The notes under the pieces were generated by a model. It saw only the letters and a list, made by a program, of their open reading frames with translations. It was not told the origin of the DNA and made no database searches. The position numbers and the translations under genes were made by a program. A stretch of 25,969 nt of DNA, from positions 1 through 25,969 of the forward strand of contig JAUCNG010383369.1 of the NCBI GenBank assembly GCA_032353305.1. The letters run 5' to 3'. This DNA is from Cephalothrix spiralis. Lineage: Eukaryota; Nemertea; Palaeonemertea; Archinemertea; Cephalotrichidae. Numbering within the stretch: position 1 is the stretch's first letter; every line of letters starts with the position of its first letter. Shown here one piece after another: positions 21,101 to 25,969 of this stretch.

Positions 21101-23709
21101 ATTTACATGATGTTGTTCAATATCTTGGCAACATCATTCCAAATGATCCCCATTTCCAAGAACTGCTCCAAGATGTCATCATACCTCTACAGCAAGAATA
21201 TCAAACTGCACCAGTGAACTACTCTGATTTCTTCAAACGCTTCGTTGATGTTAAACAAATTAGGCGCAACGTTGTTGTATTTACTCAACTCACACCAAAT
21301 AATGGAAACAGATTTTTCATACATCTCCTATTAACTATGGGCACTTTCTCTGACCTCGTCATTACCGAATTAGATGTATACAGTCGTGACAATCTAAGAG
21401 ATTCATTTTCCGCTGTAAAGATAATACCGCCCGATGTCGATTCTACAATACAGGATGTGCGACGTATTGCAAGAACATACGTTTTAGATCAACTCCGATT
21501 TTTGCCAATTGGTGTCAGAAAATTTGCCCGCATATTAAAACTGGTAATGCATAATCTGGAAGCTTTACTTCTGAATGATGAACACGTCTTTGGAGAATTG
21601 CCACTAACATTGGAAAACGATATGGCGGATGCTGCTACCCAAGAACTTGACAATTTTATTCAAATGAGGAAAGTAAAACTCATTGCAGCGTTGGAAAACC
21701 ATCCGATACAGAACTTTCCAAATCTTGATGATGATGATGATGATGATGAAATCAATTACATCCCAAATTTACTTAGACAACCACATCAAACGATCGAATC
21801 TTACGAGGAACAAATTCGTGCATTAACAACAAGCATACAAACCATTGATGACTTTCGAGAATCCCAAATGCAGAGATCTATTCTTTTGGTAGGCGCCCCA
21901 GGTTCCGGAAAAAGTTTTATAGCATTGATAGCCCTAACGTATGCCATGTCCAAAAATATCTGCTGTGAGGTAACAGCACTAACTGCTCAACGTGCCCGTG
22001 GACTGGGTGGTGAACACTTACACATTCTCTTTAATTTGCCGTGTCAAGATAATGTTAATATCAATATCCTCACAGAATCGACAATTTTCAACTTAAATCG
22101 ACAACCAATGAAAATAGCGTACTTACGTCGGCTACAACTCTTAATTATTGAAGAAATTGGATTGATAAATGCACAAACAATAGCGGTCATGGATAATGTG
22201 CTAAGAAGATTTCGAGATACCAATGCTCCATTCGGAGGGATTCTTATTATTGCTACCGGGGATGCGAGACAGCTTTCACCTATTTCTGGAAGCACCGTTT
22301 GGAGCAGTTTCCATTTGCTTATTACATTTAAATGTATCCAACTACGCCATTACGTCAGGTCAGCCGAGGATCCAGAACTACAAATACTGCTAGAAATTCT
22401 ACGAGAAGACCAGATAACTGATGAACATATTGATACATTTTGTACTATTTTTCGACGCCGGGTATTAAATAACAATGCTGTAGCTTCTTGGGGGGATGTT
22501 CCCTATAATTATGTTAGAGTTGTTGGAACAAGACGTGGTTCGGATGAAATATTGCATCAATTCATTCTTGACAAGGAAAACGACCCAAATATTACAACGT
22601 TTAAATACCAAAACAGCGACTACATAGAACTTCCCGGTGGTCAAAATAAATTAGCACATGAAACGGTATCTAGATTTCTAGACAGAAATACTCTTTCCGT
22701 CAGAAGTTTAACTGTGTTTAAGGGGGCTGTTATGCGTTTGACTTTTAACAACAATAATGCCCAACAACACATGCCCGTTTTTTCACAGGGACAGCTGGCT
22801 ATTGTCAATGAACTGCCAGAATCGGATGACGTTAACGGAAAAATTCATTTAACACTCATTCCCATAAAGCATCATGATTTTACTATTGAAAACATACCCG
22901 ACGACTGGTCCCGTATTCAATTAAGTCGACGAAACACCAATCCACAACACGTGTCTGGTGGTAGGGCATGGCGATATCAATTCCCCATTGCTTATCATGT
23001 AAGCCAAACAATACATCGCGCTCTAGGTGAAACATTCCCCAGAGTTGCAACTCAAATGAGCTGTGTTAATCGTCAATATCGGTTATGGGAACGCCCGCAG
23101 CTTCTAGTACTCCTTAGCCGTGCCCATTCTTTAGATGGATTAATGGTTGTTACAAGTGATCACCAGGATACAATTAATGCCATTATTGAGATGCTACATC
23201 AAACATCAACTTGGGCTACGCATGTTGAACATATATTGAATGTTATCGAAGAACGCGTCGTAAGACCAAGAATTGTACCTCATAATAATCTTCTACAAAC
23301 TGTTCCAGATATAACAACAGGATGTGTTTATATGCTGATTAGTAAAAATTGCCCCCATCACGCCTATGTTGGTGAAACAAGTAATGTCAGAAGACGAATT
23401 GCGGAGCACAACAGGGGACAAGGCGCAAGACTCACAAGAGACCCATACCTCCGCCCATGGGTGTTATATGTCTTGATTACTAATTTCCCAGAGGCAGCCG
23501 ATTCGCAAGCCAATATTACTGCCCGCAAACGATTTGAAAGGAACTGGCATGAGTTAATAACAAATCATAGACCAATACCAAACAGCAGAAACATATACGA
23601 CCTAGGTAAACGATTATTTATGACAGAAGAATTAAATATCAATTTCCTTATTTGGACAGAGTATATGACACTAACTTATGAGGATGCTGATTATGAGGAT
23701 GCTGATTAG
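18181..23709 (+). CDS. Helitron-type transposase: HUH Rep, PIF1 helicase, GIY-YIG nuclease
   Basis: An 1,842-codon uninterrupted frame; it has no ATG at its head because it is the continuation of exon 5 (open from 18103). Counting from 18181: an acidic linker lies at ~255-300. Rep motif 1 (FVTLTCN) is at ~508-514, the HUH motif (HVH) at 597-599, a Cys cluster (C662, C669, C680) comes next, and the YLAKY motif supplies both candidate tyrosines, Y771 and Y775. Seven Asp in a row occupy 1183-1189. The SF1/PIF1 helicase follows: Walker A GAPGSGKS 1238-1245, Walker B IIEE ending at 1325, GDARQL from 1360, a TIH box near 1610 and LSRAHSLDG 1645-1653. A GIY-YIG nuclease occupies ~1714-1800 (Y1717, Y1729, R1739, E1786). 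The end carries a tandem YEDAD pair. The protein should nick, unwind and process DNA during rolling-circle transposition in the nucleus. Confidence 0.9.
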   Translation: MNQLWSPQKIANQESIASYCSKVTQSENITPELKQKVYDVIENVPGNNNNNPYIKCGIALQYLCFNVHLIVTQLPWNENIPQDSSVLIVIQNNDNIQQPPDLLSPDGEWILMYVHVLLQDELLFNFRWSEHLHWQGTEIVDVANFPPNNPCAIYVKKCTLNEANSFVIESCGGQAKVHCITHATVLVTSNYTTNTSCCIPFCKLKIRWQCSYGIPQNQCLTGLCRKHMKNFYKYPDVTITVGNFAPINPYELNNFEDDDTLSDDENLHNEDLQDPIVNDYGDNLEEEGLQYDHGEPLPELPIDLLLDANLPLNSGLEENYIFAAETEDSVLGHHLLNHSHLHILHRKQRTTKSPLPAQRILQNICSRSPNNSIPLITPEAELFPTTFWISNGNTVPGALPSILYSKYRIKKKKIGDIIDHIRVRTRDPTLATSKIGTNLQFYFDINLNYDLNDNPASMVTRKGLEHLTRKQHVQQIDGRENLIPMDEYDSNKQVRKLVAMQRSEGSWNIFVTLTCNDSTTMGVAPIRHAIEKKYLPGADLESALQSYCVLLIRAWERSTRLIWHYILNSPEKPLGDVRSSFKRYEFQSHKSQGNKPHVHAGLAIKEDDIQNSKNKIKCCVQDLFSESDGMTESQLLENEFITSHDDFVKLYKLATTLQTHDCEKAGSRCKKKTRDNTDICRVPKHPPSFNFSYDEKQCYDEETLNIFHTLDLAKYDDFKCQWNVHPDLSAGQWHYPAQPSEHFVPTNSKLFLLLQSCTNVQFCDKRFNIAYLAKYAAGIEERPTVDVHYDANKNASIERNDFIHEKISGQNSRGIINEKYKTYGTLSRHLALTEMIWYLNNFPYVVYDREMTHISTLPPEYRPAVVKHHRKHRTEGGGGEPQTITARRHLPQWRQFTQSQQTIIKASDEGTYCVDSTTAFSIRSPELICIAHLEMYSKFFIVDKKKLTPNFEEDLRQSLWVDGRSFATRIRICHLHDVVQYLGNIIPNDPHFQELLQDVIIPLQQEYQTAPVNYSDFFKRFVDVKQIRRNVVVFTQLTPNNGNRFFIHLLLTMGTFSDLVITELDVYSRDNLRDSFSAVKIIPPDVDSTIQDVRRIARTYVLDQLRFLPIGVRKFARILKLVMHNLEALLLNDEHVFGELPLTLENDMADAATQELDNFIQMRKVKLIAALENHPIQNFPNLDDDDDDDEINYIPNLLRQPHQTIESYEEQIRALTTSIQTIDDFRESQMQRSILLVGAPGSGKSFIALIALTYAMSKNICCEVTALTAQRARGLGGEHLHILFNLPCQDNVNINILTESTIFNLNRQPMKIAYLRRLQLLIIEEIGLINAQTIAVMDNVLRRFRDTNAPFGGILIIATGDARQLSPISGSTVWSSFHLLITFKCIQLRHYVRSAEDPELQILLEILREDQITDEHIDTFCTIFRRRVLNNNAVASWGDVPYNYVRVVGTRRGSDEILHQFILDKENDPNITTFKYQNSDYIELPGGQNKLAHETVSRFLDRNTLSVRSLTVFKGAVMRLTFNNNNAQQHMPVFSQGQLAIVNELPESDDVNGKIHLTLIPIKHHDFTIENIPDDWSRIQLSRRNTNPQHVSGGRAWRYQFPIAYHVSQTIHRALGETFPRVATQMSCVNRQYRLWERPQLLVLLSRAHSLDGLMVVTSDHQDTINAIIEMLHQTSTWATHVEHILNVIEERVVRPRIVPHNNLLQTVPDITTGCVYMLISKNCPHHAYVGETSNVRRRIAEHNRGQGARLTRDPYLRPWVLYVLITNFPEAADSQANITARKRFERNWHELITNHRPIPNSRNIYDLGKRLFMTEELNINFLIWTEYMTLTYEDADYEDAD
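19690..20530 (+). other. Rep (HUH, Y2) nuclease domain
   Basis: The region matches the Helitron Rep order: a hydrophobic strand ending T-L-T-C-N (motif 1), an arginine/phenylalanine strand (KRYEFQ) leading to the metal-binding HVH at 19969-19977, then Cys residues followed by an ICRVPKHPP phrase comparable to the Cys-Arg-Phe-Gly-Phe-Pro phrase common in Helitron Reps, and finally Y-x2-K-Y at 20491-20505. Both tyrosines expected in a two-tyrosine Rep are present. The second lysine often seen after the motif (Y-x2-K-Y-x2-K) is a glycine here. Family knowledge assigns strand cleavage and joining through 5'-phosphotyrosine links. Confidence 0.85.
21727..21747 (+). repeat. In-frame (GAT)7 microsatellite coding poly-Asp
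   Basis: Seven tandem GAT codons encode Asp 1183-1189 of the long frame, in the linker between Rep and helicase. It is likely a length-variable, disordered acidic hinge. Confidence 0.9.
21865..23200 (+). other. PIF1-family SF1 helicase domain
   Basis: The domain shows a P-loop (GAPGSGKS), a Walker B ending EE where most PIF1 proteins have DE, motif III GDARQLSPI, a region following R-H-Y-V-R-S with the DPELQILLEILRE helix typical of PIF1, motif V-like QFPIAYHVSQTIHRALGETF and motif VI-like LLSRAHSLDGL. In canonical PIF1 the motif V core reads close to T-I-H-K-S-Q-G; here it is T-I-H-R-A-L-G. The order and spacing are otherwise normal, and the helicase should supply 5'-to-3' unwinding. Confidence 0.9.
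23311..23600 (+). other. SLX1-like GIY-YIG nuclease domain at C-terminus
   Basis: The segment opens GCVYMLIS and continues to AYVGETSNVRRRIAEHN, which matches the GIY and YIG strands and the catalytic Arg helix of the family. A PWVLYVLITNFPEA strand comes next, and then a helix with FERNW whose Glu (E1786) is placed like the metal-binding Glu of SLX1. This order and the R-PW phrase are most like SLX1-type structure-specific nucleases. No RING/PHD finger follows, unlike cellular SLX1. The domain is in one continuous frame with the helicase, about 60 residues after its last motif, with no splice signal between them. Confidence 0.85.
23677..23706 (+). repeat. Tandem 15-bp repeat at the end of the transposase frame
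   Basis: TATGAGGATGCTGAT occurs twice, perfectly, directly before the TAG stop, giving YEDAD twice. It is a recent in-frame duplication that lengthens an acidic C-terminus. Confidence 0.9.
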
Positions 23710-23727
23710 ATGGTTTGCACATATTTT

Positions 23728-23821
23728 ATTTTATTCAAGACTAATCGAAGTTGATACTCCGCAGGTTAAGAGTTGGTATTTCAGAAAAACTACGTGATTT
23801 TATTCAAGACTAATCGAAGTT
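23728..23821. repeat. Perfect 25-bp direct repeat after the transposase stop
   Basis: The 25-mer starting ATTTTATTCAAGACTAATCG lies at 23728-23752 and again at 23797-23821, 69 bp apart. It falls in the 3' untranslated region or the element's 3' subterminal region. Confidence 0.85.
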
Positions 23822-23874
23822 TAAAAACAATTTTTATCAAATCATGTAACTTGCATGTGGATCGAACTTCTTTT

Positions 23875-23880
23875 AATAAA
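23875..23880 (+). promoter_or_regulatory. Poly(A) signal AATAAA, transposase gene
   Basis: A canonical AATAAA lies 166 bases after the TAG stop, consistent with an RNA polymerase II transcript ending just before the adjacent inverted-repeat element. Confidence 0.55.
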
Positions 23881-23897
23881 ACAATTTTTACCAATTG

Positions 23898-24732
23898 CAT
23901 GGTGACAAGTCCCTCCTATATTTCCTATTTTTCCTATTAAAAAAAATAGGTATCCTATATTTCCTATTTTTCTTGAAAACCTCCTATATTTCCTATATTT
24001 TTGACCAAAAGGGTAAAAAAAATAAATTTGAAACACATTTTTTGATCCAATTGCATTATTTGCATAAAATTTTATGAAAATTAAAGTGTCAAAAAATTTC
24101 TCGCCTCGATTCGCTTGGCTTAGGATTTTTATATTTATATGTAGAAAGGCGCGGGCCAAAAAATTAAAAACTTGTTATGGTTAGAATCTCTATACACTTT
24201 ACTGCGTGTGTCAGGATCGGTGTGTCTAACATATTGCACAATTTGACCATGATCTAATAGCCTGGCATCACTGTCAATATGTTTTACACACACGATCCAG
24301 TGCTAATCTATAAATAGTTTTTAACTGTATATGCATAGATTATATTGATTTATTGAAAAACAAAAATATTTTGTTTGTAGTAAAGTTATTAGAAAATCCA
24401 CTCATATTATCATAAAATCTAATAAATTGCTACAAAATCTCATAAAATATTGCTCAAAAATCTCCTTAAATAAAAAGAAATCTCTTAAAACCCTACAATT
24501 GAGATAGCAAAAATGACTATGAGTTCTGTTTTGTTAACATTAAATAGATTACCTACAAACCCTAAGTTGTTCTAGAAGTTATGAAAAATTCCGTATTTCT
24601 CGACTACTTGGCCTAAATTTCTCCTATTTTTTCCTATATTTTGGTTGAAAATTCTCCTATTATCTCCTATATTTTTAGCAAAAACTCCTATATTTCCTAC
24701 TTTTTCAACACCATTTGTTACTTGTCACCATG
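23898..24732. mobile_element. Inverted-repeat element with TCCTATATTT arrays
   Basis: A perfect 13-bp inverted pair, CATGGTGACAAGT (23898-23910) and its reverse complement (24720-24732), bounds 835 bp. Inside each end are repeated TCCTATATTTCC / TTCCTATTTTTCC units. The middle holds CTCGCCTCGATTCGCTTGGCT at about 24099 and the segment 24340-24518, which is shared with 2804-2991. There is no coding potential; the minus-strand frame at 23842-24159 is made of the repeats. It is probably a non-autonomous element of the same broad family as 14755-15283. No target duplication was found. Confidence 0.6.
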
Positions 24733-24889
24733 CTGAATTCGTGTAACAGCGACACATTGATCTAATACCTTGGCAACTTATTACCTTAAACATACACCAA
24801 GTAAACTACATGTCATGTAAGTCATAATATATTGGACTCGTTTTGATATGTCTCGCATGATTCACTGAAACTAGGGTTTAGTAATTATA

Positions 24890-25390
24890 ATGCACCATGC
24901 CATGCCAACATTAAACCTTTTCATAACTTAACTCCTGGTGATTGCATAGTATATGAATTCCTTTTTGATTCAATGTTCTTATTATCATTCATAATCAGCA
25001 TTTTTTAAGCTGTAATCACATAATATCGAGTACCCCACTTTTCACTGAATCGCACATTTAGCAACTTTTAGTGAATCGCACATTTAGTATCATTACGATG
25101 CTGCATGCCAACATTTACCCCTATGGTAAATTAAGTGCTGTGCATTGGATACTATATAACTTGCTTTTTACTTCAATGCTAAATCTTACATGGCAAAGCC
25201 ATCATATATGTAACATTTATGTTATCTTATAATATCCAGTACCGCATTTTTCAGTGAATCACAAATTAGCAAATTTTCAGTCAATCACACATTTAGTATC
25301 AAAATGATGCTTCATGCCAACATTAACCACTATGGTGCTGTGCATTGGGTACTAAATACCTTGCTTTATATTTCAATGCTAAATTTAGCT
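24890..25390. repeat. Diverged ~205-bp tandem repeats, about 2.5-3 copies
   Basis: The phrases ATGCCAACATT(T/A)A, GTGCTGTGCATTGG.TACTA, TTCAATGCTAAAT and AGTGAATC.CACA.TTAG recur in the same order in the copies near 25020-25190 and 25225-25390. A more diverged copy begins near 24895. No ORF is present. Confidence 0.7.
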
Positions 25391-25738
25391 TCAACGGAGC
25401 GATGTAAATGATGTATACATTATTATTTTAATTTTAAAACATGAATAAACTTGCTACACTTTATTCATATTTATCCCCTTATTGACGTAATACGTGTATT
25501 TGACTATTTTACAGTTTAATATCGTGATCCAGAACAATAGTTCTAACATGATATCAGTATTCATAACAATGTTTACTTAATAAATCAAAATAGGCATGCT
25601 TTGTAATTTGTAAAATTTATTGTTCTTACGCCTTATTTCATCCAAAATAACAAAACCAAATTAACTTTTCTTCCAAATTCCATAAAATGAATATATGTTT
25701 TTAAAATTTGTATTCCATATGATTTACATACTGTACAA
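25391..25738. other. Non-coding spacer
   Basis: AT-rich, no gene or strong repeat recognised between the ~205-bp repeats and the terminal minisatellite. Confidence 0.4.
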
Positions 25739-25969
25739 GTGTATGCAGTTTCAACCAACATGATTCATTCTATAATGAACATGCCTTCATAAGTAATTTT
25801 TATAATATGATGTATTCTTATGTATAGTGTATGCAGTTTCAACCAACATGATTCATTCTATAATGAACATGCCTTCATAAGTAATTTTTATAATGATGTA
25901 TTCTTATGTATAGTGTATGCAGTTTCAACCAACATGATTCATTCTATAATGAACATGCCTTCATAAGTA
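25739..25969. repeat. 88-bp minisatellite running off the window
   Basis: Units beginning GTATGCAGTTTCAACCAACA start at 25741, 25829 and 25915 (spacing 88 and 86 bp; the second unit lacks two bases of a TAATA stretch). They are otherwise essentially identical. The third copy is cut by the window end, so the array length is unknown. Confidence 0.95.

Larger units (their letters stand above)
13040..23880 (+). mobile_element. Helitron-type rolling-circle transposon (gene-bearing core)
   Basis: The span from the first coding exon's acceptor to the poly(A) signal covers one transposase gene with an HUH/Y2 Rep nuclease, a PIF1-type helicase and a C-terminal GIY-YIG nuclease. Rep plus PIF1 in one polypeptide is diagnostic of the Helitron superfamily. 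The Rep surroundings (an F-R-Y-E-F-Q run before the HUH, and the Cys cluster after it) feel closer to the Helentron branch, but that is recall, not alignment. The true ends are not fixed: I found no convincing 5' TC end or 3' hairpin plus CTRR end, and no paired termini bracketing the gene. Confidence 0.75.

Noticed and set aside
23710-23897. Classical Helitron 3' end (hairpin followed by CTRR)
   Set aside because: I looked for a 16-20-base hairpin ending close to CTAG/CTGG-type sequence before the adjacent element and found none that is convincing.
23842-24159. Minus-strand 105-codon frame
   Set aside because: It translates the TCCTATATTT repeat array inside an inverted-repeat element; the Gly/Ile/Tyr periodicity comes from the DNA repeat.
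1-25969. Integrated large DNA virus or polinton
   Set aside because: No capsid, packaging ATPase, protease or family B polymerase motif is present; Rep plus PIF1 in one protein fits a Helitron.

Overview
The window is metazoan nuclear DNA, roughly 70% A+T by eye. Its genes are split by GT-AG introns with pyrimidine-rich acceptors, and AATAAA signals follow the two reading-frame ends. A tRNA-derived SINE, short inverted-repeat elements and several minisatellites fill the non-coding space. An invertebrate, possibly a mollusc, fits best, but nothing here names the species. No bacterial operons, rRNA or CRISPR arrays are present.

Layout: (1) 1-4471 is non-coding and repeat-rich. It holds a 490-bp inverted-repeat element with a 6-bp target duplication, a ~115-bp hairpin element, a ~950-bp repeat block and a SINE. 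(2) 4472-8821 is a four-exon gene on the + strand encoding about 463 residues. Its family is not recognised; it has a basic N-terminal stretch and a Pro/Arg/Ala-rich tail. (3) 8822-13040 is intergenic and made largely of tandem, nested and inverted repeats. (4) 13045-23709 is the main content: a five-exon + strand gene for a Helitron-type rolling-circle transposase of about 2,450 residues. (5) 23710-25969 is 3' flank with a poly(A) signal, an inverted-repeat element, ~200-bp repeats and an 88-bp minisatellite that runs off the window.

The Helitron-type protein reads, in order: a CCHC zinc knuckle behind a basic NLS-like start; a 9-residue repeat; two near-identical acidic micro-exons; a Cys-rich N-terminal region; an HUH/Y2 Rep nuclease; a PIF1-type SF1 helicase; and a C-terminal GIY-YIG nuclease that looks most like SLX1. 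The GIY-YIG domain is the standout. The extra nuclease I know from Helentron-type elements is an apurinic-endonuclease-like (EEP) domain, not GIY-YIG. The expected catalytic residues of all three enzymatic domains are visible and the last 5.5 kb has no stop. The only break is an apparent 1-base frameshift in a T run at 18178-18182.

Inferred working: the Rep domain nicks and covalently holds a DNA end, the helicase peels the strand, and the GIY-YIG domain could trim flaps or resolve branched intermediates. Whether the upstream gene belongs to the same mobile unit is open. Element termini could not be fixed.
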